A DNA stretch of 64,000 nt from DASVNK01 sp036383895 (lineage in GTDB: Bacteria > Verrucomicrobiota > Verrucomicrobiia > Limisphaerales > SXQI01). Positions 7,103 through 15,977 of the stretch are shown here, in pieces; position 1 is the first letter of the stretch; each line of letters begins with the position of its first letter. The notes under the pieces were generated by a model that was not told the DNA's origin, searched no databases, and was given only the letters and a program-made list of their open reading frames with translations. A program made the position numbers and the translations under genes. The stretch spans positions 1 through 64,000 of the forward strand of contig DASVNK010000079.1 of assembly GCA_036383895.1 (NCBI GenBank). Reading direction: 5' to 3'.

Positions 7103-9946
7103 CTATTTGTCGTAAGAAAGTGCGCGAAAGTATTCGGAGATGAGCGCCTCATATTGTTTCGGCGCATCTTCTTTCGAAACGTCAACGCGTTCAGACCTTC
7201 CAAGAATCGCGTTTTCGAGCATGGCGGCGGCGCTTTGCAAGGCGGCACCGGCCTGGGCACCGTGGATTCCTGCGGCTTCGGTTTCCCCTTTGCTCATGGC
7301 GCTGGCGGCATTGCCCATTTTCTCGCCAGCTTCCTGGATTTTCTTTACGGGGCCGTGGCCGACGCGCGTGTCTTTGCCAGCCATTCGTTGCAGTTTCTCC
7401 GCGAGCGCTTTTGCTTCTTTGCTCAACTCTTGCTCCTTTTGCGCAATTTCGTCGTTTGGCGGTTGCTCAGCTTGTTCTTCAGGCGGCTGTTCCTCGGTTG
7501 AGTTCTTCTCTTCCGTTTTTTCGCCGTTCTTTTCTCCGGGCTTCTTGCCGTCTTGACCGGCTTTCTGTTCAGCGGCTGCTTTGCCCTTTTCACCGGGTTT
7601 AGCTCCGGCCTTTGCTTTGTCGCCGGCTTTCTTAGCGGATTGAGCCTTGGCGGCTTTGCTCTCGCCTTTTTCACCCTCGCCGCTGCCTTGACCTTTTTTC
7701 GCCTGGGCCTTGCCGCTCATTTTGCTTTTGCTTTCGGATTTCTTTTCGCCAGGCGGTTTTTCAGGTTTTTTGTTTTGGGCTAATAGTTTTTCTTCTTCCG
7801 GCTTGGGTTCGCCGGCTTCGCCCTGCTTTCTGCCGGAACGATCAATGTCTGTTTCTCCGGATCCTCCGGCCTTGGCTTGCGATTTCGATTTTCCTTCGGT
7901 GGGCTGAATGCCGATGCTCAAGCTGGCTTGCTCTTCCTGAAGGCGTTTCACTTCTTCCAGGACCGCGGCGAGTTCCTGATTATCGGGCTCTTCCTCTTTC
8001 TTCTTTTTAATTTCCGAGAGCACGACTTGGATGACAGGTCGCTCCTCCTCTTTTTCTTTTTTCTCTTCCTCTTCCTTCTCCGCTACCTCTGGAGGCGGAG
8101 GAGGAACAGTGGGCATGTCCTGGAGCTCGGGCATCATCCCGACAATTCTGTAAAGACGAGCCAATGCGCTTTCTTCGGAGGGAAGGGCCATCTTTGCTTC
8201 GCGATTGGTGAGCGACGCAAAAGCGCGATCCATGTCTTCGACAGCGGCGGCGATTTCCGCTTTCACCGCGTCGTTTGTTCCCATCGCTGAAATGGCCTTT
8301 TGATACATGCGTCCGAACTCGGCGGCGTCCTTCTGCCGCAAGGCGAGTTCGTCGATTTTCGCGGGGTCTGGATTTGGACCGAGTCCGACGGTGTCGGCGA
8401 TGATCTGTTTTTGAACGACGAGCAAATTGACCTTTTGTCCCTGGCCCTGGCTCTTGCACTCGCCGCCCTCCTTGTTCGTGATCTCGATGAAGTAAACTTC
8501 CGACTTCCCAATGCCCGGGCCGTCGAGCGTGTTGTTGTCGATCGCGAGCGCGTGATACGCGACAAGTTCGTAGTCTTTCAAGCCTAGCGGTGATAGAGGA
8601 ATTTCCGCGGTGAACTCCGTATTTGTTTCACCGTTGCGCTTCGCGATCACAAATTCTTCCGGGCCGCCGAGGCGATGATAGACGAGCTTCAACTCGCTGA
8701 GACCGTAATCATCCATGGCGGAAATTTTGACGGCGACGGTATTAGTGGCCGCGGCGGTAGAGTCCTGGCCGGGCTCGGTGATTTCAACAGTCGGGACTTC
8801 GTCCAAGAGCGCTTTGATCTTGTAAACAGTTTCGTTTCCATCGGGCCGACCTTTCTCGTCGGCGAGTTCGACACTGAATTCGGCATCCGAACCGATTTTG
8901 ATTTCAGTTTTCCAGAAGCCGTTCTCCAGCGGATGCAAATCAACGGCGGGACCTTCCTTGAAGCGCAACTTTGCTTTGGAAAGTTTTGTCGTGGGCGTGA
9001 TTTGGATGGAGGCGACACTACCGCGGAGAACTGTGATTTCCGGTGAGTCTTGCTTTGCTTTCGGCAGCCGCGTGTAACTGGGCGGTTCCAATTCGACGTT
9101 CCATTCCTTCACGTCCGCCGGGACGTATGGCTGGATGCTGTATTCGCTGGAAACGGCATCGCTGCCGGTGACGCGATATTTGAGCCCGTTACGGACGTCC
9201 TTGAGCGGATAGGTGTATTCGCCCTGCTCGTTGCGAGAGAGTGAAGCGACCTGCCATTGTTGATTGCCATCAGCCTGCCACTGAAACTTTGCATTCCTCG
9301 GGATGCGTCCAGAAAAAACGCTTTTCACTTCCACGTCGCGGCCGATTGGAATTTCCACGTCGCCAGGCAAAACTTTGACCTGGGTGTAGCTGAGATTCTT
9401 CCACGGCATGAGCGCGCGTTGTAAGGCGGTCATTCCGCCGGAAGCCATTACGGTGAAAACGACCGCGCCGAAAACCAGGGCGGCAACGACCAACGCAGGA
9501 CGAAGCATTCGTTCCCAGTAAGGTAACTGGACTGTTTTGAGTTGCTCCGCGGCGTGTGTTTCCAAAGCAGCGGCGAGTTCGGCTTCATATTTTTGATCCG
9601 GATTGCGTTCGCCGGAGAGATACTCGGCCGCCGTAGAAACTTCGCAGCCTAGTTCTGGCTTGAGTGCTTCTGCTTCGAGCGCGGCTTCCTTGAGGCTGGC
9701 GCGTTGCTTGAGCGTTTTGACGAGCTTGAACACGCCGCCGCCCACGAGAATGCAGGTGGCAATGAGTCCGCCGATGCGCACGCTCGGCACGAGCATGAGG
9801 AAATAATCGAGCAGAGCGAAAAACAGAATCAGCACCAGTGCGACCGCGGCGGTGCTGAACGTCAGCGCCATGACAGTCGCGCTGCGCTTGGCGCGGGTTG
9901 CCTCCTGTAATTTGCGTTTCGCGAAACTGTCTCCACCGTTTTGCAT
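7103..9946 (-). CDS. DUF4175-like membrane protein with long charged low-complexity region
   Basis: A 947-residue protein. Two N-terminal transmembrane helices (about 25-45 and 53-70) and a third (about 150-168) precede extracytoplasmic Ig-like segments (for example EPPSYTRLPKA and VPTVEITEPG). The second half has helical regions and a proline stretch (PTVPPPPPEVAEKEEEE). From about 640 to 840 it is composed almost wholly of K, E, G, A, S, Q and P. It ends in a helical, Ala-rich domain. The layout resembles DUF4175-type proteins found next to MoxR/BatA genes; the assignment is from architecture, not from a catalytic motif. The start ATG is preceded by GGGAG at good spacing, 13 nt after the BatA-like gene. 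Function unknown. Confidence 0.72.
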   Translation of the reverse strand: MQNGGDSFAKRKLQEATRAKRSATVMALTFSTAAVALVLILFFALLDYFLMLVPSVRIGGLIATCILVGGGVFKLVKTLKQRASLKEAALEAEALKPELGCEVSTAAEYLSGERNPDQKYEAELAAALETHAAEQLKTVQLPYWERMLRPALVVAALVFGAVVFTVMASGGMTALQRALMPWKNLSYTQVKVLPGDVEIPIGRDVEVKSVFSGRIPRNAKFQWQADGNQQWQVASLSRNEQGEYTYPLKDVRNGLKYRVTGSDAVSSEYSIQPYVPADVKEWNVELEPPSYTRLPKAKQDSPEITVLRGSVASIQITPTTKLSKAKLRFKEGPAVDLHPLENGFWKTEIKIGSDAEFSVELADEKGRPDGNETVYKIKALLDEVPTVEITEPGQDSTAAATNTVAVKISAMDDYGLSELKLVYHRLGGPEEFVIAKRNGETNTEFTAEIPLSPLGLKDYELVAYHALAIDNNTLDGPGIGKSEVYFIEITNKEGGECKSQGQGQKVNLLVVQKQIIADTVGLGPNPDPAKIDELALRQKDAAEFGRMYQKAISAMGTNDAVKAEIAAAVEDMDRAFASLTNREAKMALPSEESALARLYRIVGMMPELQDMPTVPPPPPEVAEKEEEEKKEKEEERPVIQVVLSEIKKKKEEEPDNQELAAVLEEVKRLQEEQASLSIGIQPTEGKSKSQAKAGGSGETDIDRSGRKQGEAGEPKPEEEKLLAQNKKPEKPPGEKKSESKSKMSGKAQAKKGQGSGEGEKGESKAAKAQSAKKAGDKAKAGAKPGEKGKAAAEQKAGQDGKKPGEKNGEKTEEKNSTEEQPPEEQAEQPPNDEIAQKEQELSKEAKALAEKLQRMAGKDTRVGHGPVKKIQEAGEKMGNAASAMSKGETEAAGIHGAQAGAALQSAAAMLENAILGRSERVDVSKEDAPKQYEALISEYFRALSYDK

Positions 9947-9959
9947 AATCTCCCTTTCG

Positions 9960-12065
9960 TTAAGCGAACAATCGATTGGCTAAAATTGGTTCCAACAAGA
10001 GCACGACAAGCGCGCATATTAATAAGGCGCGCCAAAGTTCTTTCCCGCGCGAATCGTCGCCGAAGAGGCCGGCGGCGAGAATCTGCGGTTCGGGTTCGGC
10101 GGAGCGAACAATTTGTTGTTCCAGTTCCGCGGGTGGCAATGTGGACAAATCGGATTCAGCAGTGGGCAAATTCGCCGCGATGCGGCGCAGCTCGCGTCCG
10201 CTGTTATCCTTTAGGATGTAAATTCCGGGCGTTTCGAGAAGGAGGTCCTGCACCACACTGTCGTCGTCGGTGTTGAAGGTGATTTCCTCGCCGCCGACGC
10301 GCTGGAGCTTCAAGGTTTGCTGTTTTAATTCGGCGGCGTTGTTTACATCCAAGGCCAATTCGGCGCCGCTGACGAAGTTCGGTACGACTTCGCGCTCGTG
10401 CGCCTGATCGCGACGTGTGACAAACCGAACGGTCGCGTGCACCCATGGGACAAATGTTTTAAGCTTCTGCCAATCGGTCCAGACGGTGTCCGCGGAAGTA
10501 TTCACCAGCACGACGCGACCTTCACCGAATTGACGCGTGAGGATCATGGGAGCGCCATCTTCGAATTGAGCGACTACGCTGCTGCCTGCAGTCGGAGCGA
10601 GAGCGAATCGTTGTGTAAATTCGGGCAGCGAGAGATTGCCGCTGTTCGGTTCTTTGAACACGGCAAACATCGGGGTCGCTTTGTCGAAGTCTGCGAGATG
10701 CCAGCCGCCCTCTGCGTCGGCGGTCGATTCTAGTTTTCCGATTTGGGCGGGCAAAATCTCGCCGAGGCGTGCCATCTGAATTGCGCTCGTGGCTGGACCA
10801 AGAAAGAGAACAAGACCGCCGCCAGATCCTACAAAGGCCTGCAACGCCTGGACTGTTTCGGTCGGCAACGTTTTCAATCCTGGAAGCACGACATACTCGA
10901 CCGGCGCTTGTCCCGGAACGGACTTCAATTTTGCCGGCACTTCATTGACGGAAGATTTGGTGTAACTAAAACGTGATGGACTGGGCTTGCCCTCTTCACG
11001 CACCGGATTGAGAGCCGTGGCTACGAAGTAACTTTCTTGCGCGAAGATTTGCGGAACGTTCCGCGGCTCCACGACTAGGCCGTGAACCGCGCGCGGCACA
11101 TAGATGGTCGAATACGCGACGTCGTCTGCTTTTAATGAGTCTTTCGCATCAAGCGCGAATTCGGCGGAGTGCCAGCCCGGTGCGAGCGCGGGCAAGGCGA
11201 TTGGGATGTTTGTAACCACACCAGGCGGAAGCGTTAGCGTTCCGGTGAAAACCTCTTTGGCGTCAATAGTCACGCGGTAGGAAGCGCGAGTTTCCTCATC
11301 GGAGAAACTCGTCAACGTCGCGCTCGGGCTGTTCTCATCTGTGGTTTCGACCTGAAATGATGTGACTGCGACGTTCGGGATGAAACGTTCGCCGAGATCG
11401 ATCATGCGGACAGCAACTTCGCGGGGGACGGGAGTGCTGGCGATGTTTTCTGAACCGCTGCGCTGCAAATCGCTGATGACGCAGATTTCAGTTTTGTAAG
11501 CCGGATTCGCGGTCGCAAGGACTTTGGTGACTTGCCGCAAACCTTCATCGAGGCGCGCGGCTCCCAAGCTTGGTTTTATTTCTGCTAGTTTCGTGAGGAC
11601 CACCGATGCTGGCGCAAATTCCGAGACTAAGTCGGCGCGCGTCGAACAGGTCACGAGTGCAGCGCGATCGTTCATCTTCAGCGCACTGAGTTCTTTGCGC
11701 GCCGCTTCCAATGCGCGCGTCCATTGCGTTCCTGCGGGCGCGACCGCCTGCATTGATGCAGATGTATCGAGCAGCACGATGAGCTGACGACGCTCGCCTT
11801 CATTGGCGGCCGGCACCACTCCTGGTAAAAATGGACGGGCAAACGCGAGGACGATCAAGGCGAACAATAGAACGCGAGTGGCTAGCAGCAGCAAATTGCG
11901 CAGCTTACGTTTTCGCATCGATTGTTCGTCGTGCTTCAGGAAAAACTGCACGGAGCTGAAGCGCATCCGCTGGCTCTTTCGCTTGAGCAGTAGATGAATC
12001 AAAATCGGCGCGGTGATCGCAGCGAGGCCGCCGAGCAATGCCAAATTGATAAAGGTTGGAAGCAT
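9960..12065 (-). CDS. BatA-domain VWA membrane protein
   Basis: A 701-residue protein that opens with the BatA-type aerotolerance-regulator N-terminus: a hydrophobic helix, the ITAPILIHLLLKRKSQRMRF box, and a second helix (LLLATRVLLFALIVLAFARP). A VWA domain follows with DTSASMQ near 97, an intact MIDAS start. The middle is a beta-rich extracytoplasmic region and a Rossmann-like segment with GSGGGLVLFLGPATSA. A C-terminal helix (LWRALLICALVVLLLEPIL) closes the protein. Family knowledge: such proteins act with MoxR ATPases and DUF58 proteins in envelope stress or metal-dependent protein activation. Its ATG sits 1 nt after the DUF58 stop codon, so the two are translationally linked. Confidence 0.83.
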   Translation of the reverse strand: MLPTFINLALLGGLAAITAPILIHLLLKRKSQRMRFSSVQFFLKHDEQSMRKRKLRNLLLLATRVLLFALIVLAFARPFLPGVVPAANEGERRQLIVLLDTSASMQAVAPAGTQWTRALEAARKELSALKMNDRAALVTCSTRADLVSEFAPASVVLTKLAEIKPSLGAARLDEGLRQVTKVLATANPAYKTEICVISDLQRSGSENIASTPVPREVAVRMIDLGERFIPNVAVTSFQVETTDENSPSATLTSFSDEETRASYRVTIDAKEVFTGTLTLPPGVVTNIPIALPALAPGWHSAEFALDAKDSLKADDVAYSTIYVPRAVHGLVVEPRNVPQIFAQESYFVATALNPVREEGKPSPSRFSYTKSSVNEVPAKLKSVPGQAPVEYVVLPGLKTLPTETVQALQAFVGSGGGLVLFLGPATSAIQMARLGEILPAQIGKLESTADAEGGWHLADFDKATPMFAVFKEPNSGNLSLPEFTQRFALAPTAGSSVVAQFEDGAPMILTRQFGEGRVVLVNTSADTVWTDWQKLKTFVPWVHATVRFVTRRDQAHEREVVPNFVSGAELALDVNNAAELKQQTLKLQRVGGEEITFNTDDDSVVQDLLLETPGIYILKDNSGRELRRIAANLPTAESDLSTLPPAELEQQIVRSAEPEPQILAAGLFGDDSRGKELWRALLICALVVLLLEPILANRLFA

Positions 12066-12066
12066 G

Positions 12067-12954
12067 TTACAAGGCGGCTCGTTTCTCCAGGTAACGCATC
12101 AGCGCGACATCCAGCGGCGCATCGGTGCGCAGCAATTGACATTCCATTTCGAGCTTCGTGCATTCGTCCGCGACGCGGCTGCAGAAATCGTTCACGCGCT
12201 TCTTGTATTCGGTGCGAAAACGTTCAGCCTCAACCTGGATTTCCTCGCCGGTCTCAGCGTCCTCCATGGTGAAATCGCCTTCGAACGGCAGATCCAATTC
12301 CTCCGGGGTGAGCAGATGAAAGACGAGCACTTCCTGGTTTTGCGCATGCAACTGACGCAACAATTCGAAACAGCTTTCGCCGCCGCCGAGAAAATCCGAA
12401 ATGACGACTGCCATCCCACGATGGGTGAGCGTCTGCGTCATGCGAATCAAGTTTTTGTCGACGGTGGTTTTTCCGACGGCCTTCAGGTCCGTTAAAACGT
12501 GAAAGATTTCGTCGGCGTGATGACGCGTGCTGGAAGCGGGCGCGGACTGTTTTGATTGCGGGCCGTACACGATGAGTCCGGGAGCGTCGTGTTGACGAAC
12601 CATCAGAAATGCCAGAACTGCGGTGAGGGTGCGGGCGTAGTTGAATTTGTTGGTCGCGGCGGGGCCGAACTCCATGGAGGCGCTGGTATCGAGGAAAATG
12701 TGACAGCGAAGGTTCGTGTCGTCTTCGAACTGCTTGACGTAATATTCGTCGGTTCGGCCCCAGACTTTCCAATCGACGTAACGAAGGTTGTCTCCGTTCA
12801 CGTAGGGTCGATAGGAGGAGAACTCGGTGCTGTAGCCGAGAAACGGACTGCGATGGAGGCCATCGAAGAATCCTTCCACCACCGCTTTTGCGACGAGGGA
12901 AAGGTCGTCCACTGCGGCGAGCACCGAAGCATCAATGGCGAAGCTCGAAGGCAT
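12067..12954 (-). CDS. DUF58 domain protein
   Basis: A 295-residue soluble protein of the DUF58 family. The family signature is present: FSSYRPYVNGDNLRYVDWKV at about 44-62, followed by a VWA-like fold with DTSASM near 86. Later GMAVVISDFLGGGE matches the typical second half. DUF58 proteins are partners of MoxR ATPases and usually precede BatA-type VWA proteins, exactly the order seen here. The ATG has a GAGGA motif 5 nt upstream and lies 15 nt after the MoxR stop. It likely couples the ATPase to the membrane VWA proteins; that role is inferred from family context. Confidence 0.9.
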   Translation of the reverse strand: MPSSFAIDASVLAAVDDLSLVAKAVVEGFFDGLHRSPFLGYSTEFSSYRPYVNGDNLRYVDWKVWGRTDEYYVKQFEDDTNLRCHIFLDTSASMEFGPAATNKFNYARTLTAVLAFLMVRQHDAPGLIVYGPQSKQSAPASSTRHHADEIFHVLTDLKAVGKTTVDKNLIRMTQTLTHRGMAVVISDFLGGGESCFELLRQLHAQNQEVLVFHLLTPEELDLPFEGDFTMEDAETGEEIQVEAERFRTEYKKRVNDFCSRVADECTKLEMECQLLRTDAPLDVALMRYLEKRAAL

Positions 12955-12969
12955 GCGTTCCTCGGCTGG

Positions 12970-14004
12970 TTAACGGCGAGAAACAGTTACGCCGGGAACT
13001 GGTTCGGCAAGCAGTTTGTCGATCACTTCGTTGATGGTGATCTTCTGGGCGCGCGCGTTGAAGTTCGTCAACACGCGATGACGTAAGACCTGCCGCGCCA
13101 CAGATTTCACTCCTTCATAATCCGCGCACAATTTCCCAAGCACTGCTGCACGAGCCTTTGCTCCGAGAATCAAATATTGCGAAGCGCGCGGGCTTGCCCC
13201 CCAGCGGACATATTCTTTCACGTAGGACGGCGCGTTCGGATCTTCGGGACGCGTATGAGAAACGAGCCGCACTGCGTAACGTACAACCTCATCGGAGACC
13301 GGCATCGCGCGCACCAGCTTCTGGATCTCGATGATCTCCTCCGCATTCAGAACGGGTTGAATGTCCGGTTTTTCCGTGCCCGTTGTGTTTCGAACAAGCA
13401 TCTCTTCCTCGGCGTTCGTTGGGTAACCGGCATGGATGCTGAACATGAAACGATCCGCCTGCGCTTCGGGCAGCACGTAGGTGCCTTCCATTTCGATCGG
13501 ATTCTGCGTGGCAAAAACGTGAAAAGGCGCTGGAAGCTTGTGCGTTTTGGAGCCGATGCTCACCTCATATTCCTGCATCGTTTGCAACATCGCCGCCTGG
13601 GTCTTCGGCGGCGTCCGGTTAATTTCATCGGCGAGCACCAGGTTCGCGAAAATCGGCCCTGGCAAAAATTCCAGGCGCCGTTCGCCGGTGACTGGATCCG
13701 CTTGCAAAATCTCGGTGCCGGTAATATCTGATGGCATCAGGTCCGGAGTGAATTGCACGCGACTGAACGAAAGGTCGAGCGCCCGTCCGAGCGAACGGAC
13801 CAGCAGCGTCTTCGCCAGCCCCGGCACGCCCACAATTAATCCGTGCCCACCGCAGAATATTGTCAGCAGCACGTTATCGATCACTTCGCGCTGACCCACG
13901 ATCACCTTAGAAAGCTGCTCAACCAGCGCCTTCCGCTTCGCGGCGAGTTTCGCGATCGCCTCCACGTTTACCGAACCTTCCGCACCGCTGTTTCTCGTCT
14001 CCAT
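12970..14004 (-). CDS. MoxR-family AAA+ ATPase
   Basis: A 344-residue AAA+ protein. Walker A is GVPGLAKTLL near 58, Walker B is LVLADEINR near 120 and sensor 1 is VFATQNPIEMEGTY. The AAA lid-2 domain with WGASPRASQYL is typical of MoxR/RavA-type chaperone ATPases. MoxR proteins use ATP to mature or remodel partner proteins, usually VWA-containing ones; the next three or four genes supply VWA-type partners. A start ATG with AGGAGA about 10 nt upstream is convincing. It lies 45 nt downstream of the CotH gene, so CotH may be the first gene of the same transcript. Confidence 0.93.
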   Translation of the reverse strand: METRNSGAEGSVNVEAIAKLAAKRKALVEQLSKVIVGQREVIDNVLLTIFCGGHGLIVGVPGLAKTLLVRSLGRALDLSFSRVQFTPDLMPSDITGTEILQADPVTGERRLEFLPGPIFANLVLADEINRTPPKTQAAMLQTMQEYEVSIGSKTHKLPAPFHVFATQNPIEMEGTYVLPEAQADRFMFSIHAGYPTNAEEEMLVRNTTGTEKPDIQPVLNAEEIIEIQKLVRAMPVSDEVVRYAVRLVSHTRPEDPNAPSYVKEYVRWGASPRASQYLILGAKARAAVLGKLCADYEGVKSVARQVLRHRVLTNFNARAQKITINEVIDKLLAEPVPGVTVSRR

Positions 14005-14049
14005 AATCGTTTCGTCTCCTGCTATAACTCCTGATACGACCGATTTGTT

Positions 14050-15705
14050 TCATTTGTTCGAAAGTTGAACGATTTTCATCGAAGAAACATCGAACCACAC
14101 CTCTCCGAAAGCCGGCCGTAACTCCGCGACAACCTCCACATCGGCCACTGCTTCCTCGACGGCGAAGTCGTAAGTGATCTTGCGCCATTTGTCGTCCGCC
14201 GAGACTGGCTGCACATCCCGCGCGCCAGAAATCCGCAGGACCACACCCGCGCCGGTTTCGCCGACTCCCTTGGTTCGCACGAGTCCTTCCAATTTATATT
14301 GGCCTGTCGGCAACATTACACGCGTGCGCCACGAAGCGGATGAACTCGCGCCATCGCCACCGATGTGCAGATACTTCCTGCCATCCGGCGCTTCCACAGG
14401 GCTGTAGCGCGACGAACTCACGGCATTGCGCGGCTTCCAATCGGTAATGTTCGCGAATCCCTGGCTGTTGAACTGCAGTTCGGCCGGTGGCGTGCTGAAT
14501 TGGCGCTCCAGATCCTCTGCGCGAAAATCGATCATCTGGCAGAACTGGTTCACTGCGCTTTTGTGCCGGCTCTTTCGGTTCGCAGGGAGAGCTTGTTGAA
14601 TGCGCATCTCTAACTCACGCGCACGCTGCTTCAACTGCTCCGGGTTGAAGACGTTCGTCCGGAGTTGGCCCAGCTTGGTCCGATACATCATCCGCCCCTC
14701 CTTGGTCCCGAGCACCGCGCGCGCGACCATGCCGTTCATGTGTGGATTGATCGCCGTGTCCGGCATGCCGCGCCCTTGTCCAAAAAGCTGGTCCATCCCA
14801 TGGGGCATGAAAACCATCTTCTTTGAATCCGGATCGCCGTAGATGCGGTAGTTGTTTCGGTTCAGCGCGTAGCCATCCCAATGGCAGAGCAGCACATCGA
14901 GTGCGGTCATGGTGACGAACCGCTCCACATCCAATACCGCCGCTAAATCTTCAAACTTGTTGTTCTGCCGCGCCTCGGAAGTCACCGCGATCAGTTTGCG
15001 CAAATCGGACTGATCCACTTTCGGGTTGTCGGCATCGTTTAGCGAAAGGTTCCCCGTGATGTCCTGGCAGAATCCGCCGTCGTAAAGATTGCCCTTCGGA
15101 TTTTTAAAATGCTGCGCGAGGAACTGCTTGTTGTAGCCTTCCGCCAAAACATAAAGGCCGAGATTGCGTCCGTTCAAAGTGACGACTGCATAGTCGGTGC
15201 GAGGGACCGGAACGCCTGCTTTGCGATAGGTTTCGCGGCCGATTTTCTCTGCCAGATAGCTCGGATCCTGCACCGAATTGTTCAGCGAAAATTTTTCCAA
15301 GCCGTGGAAGGTCTGCCCCTTCACATGCTTGTCGAAGTTCAAAGTTAAACCGGGTCGATCATCGACAGGACGAAAACTGCCGGCGGCACCCTTTAAATGG
15401 ATCGCAACATCTTTGTAAGTCCGGATCCCATCGCTGACCGTCGCTTTCGCTTCCGGTCTGTTGCCGCCGTTGTTGCCGCCCCAGCCGGTGCCGCGGAGTG
15501 CTCGCATCCCGTTTTCGGGGATCGCGATGCTGATCTGGACGATGTTCGTGCTGTCGAAGAGATCGGATTCCTGTGCCGCTTTCGCTTTGTCGGCCGCAGC
15601 TGCGAATTGAGGAGCCCCCCAAACGAGCGCGCAAAGCAGGAGGAGTGGTGAAAACCGCAAAGAGGCAAAATGCCGAAATAGGTGCCGCATGGTTATTGAA
15701 TTCAT
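14050..15705 (-). CDS. CotH-like secreted protein kinase
   Basis: About 551 residues. A signal peptide (FSPLLLLCALVWGAPQFAAA) leads into a CotH kinase domain. Key elements are the early LKGAAGSFR segment, GLEKFSLNNSVQDPSYL, GLYVLAEGYNKQFL, and the catalytic block HWDGYALNRNNYRIY near 275-289 followed by MDQLFG near 302. Family knowledge: CotH folds are atypical kinases that phosphorylate secreted or spore-coat proteins. The C-terminal 130 residues look like a jelly-roll carbohydrate-binding-type domain. Three starts are possible: GTG 15726, ATG 15705 and ATG 15690. I use the longer ATG form; none has a strong Shine-Dalgarno. It is probably the promoter-proximal gene of the nine-gene minus-strand string. 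Confidence 0.85.
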   Translation of the reverse strand: MNSITMRHLFRHFASLRFSPLLLLCALVWGAPQFAAAADKAKAAQESDLFDSTNIVQISIAIPENGMRALRGTGWGGNNGGNRPEAKATVSDGIRTYKDVAIHLKGAAGSFRPVDDRPGLTLNFDKHVKGQTFHGLEKFSLNNSVQDPSYLAEKIGRETYRKAGVPVPRTDYAVVTLNGRNLGLYVLAEGYNKQFLAQHFKNPKGNLYDGGFCQDITGNLSLNDADNPKVDQSDLRKLIAVTSEARQNNKFEDLAAVLDVERFVTMTALDVLLCHWDGYALNRNNYRIYGDPDSKKMVFMPHGMDQLFGQGRGMPDTAINPHMNGMVARAVLGTKEGRMMYRTKLGQLRTNVFNPEQLKQRARELEMRIQQALPANRKSRHKSAVNQFCQMIDFRAEDLERQFSTPPAELQFNSQGFANITDWKPRNAVSSSRYSPVEAPDGRKYLHIGGDGASSSASWRTRVMLPTGQYKLEGLVRTKGVGETGAGVVLRISGARDVQPVSADDKWRKITYDFAVEEAVADVEVVAELRPAFGEVWFDVSSMKIVQLSNK

Positions 15706-15977
15706 TAGACCAGTACCAAGCCTCACTGCTCAAGCCTCATTCCGCAAAATGCGCTCCGCATCAGCTCATCATCGGAAAATGCTCGCCGCTGTTCCGGCCT
15801 ATTCTCTTGGTTATACGCCTCTGGCCGTCGTTTGGTCGATAGTTCCAACGACGATTTCCGAGCGTCCGTCGGTTCGTGATTAGACCCCGCAGGTGCTGGA
15901 AAGTTTCAGCGAGACAGGAATTGCCGGGCCGTCAACGTGTTGCATTTGCATAGGCGTTGTTTAACAGTAGCGCCCGG

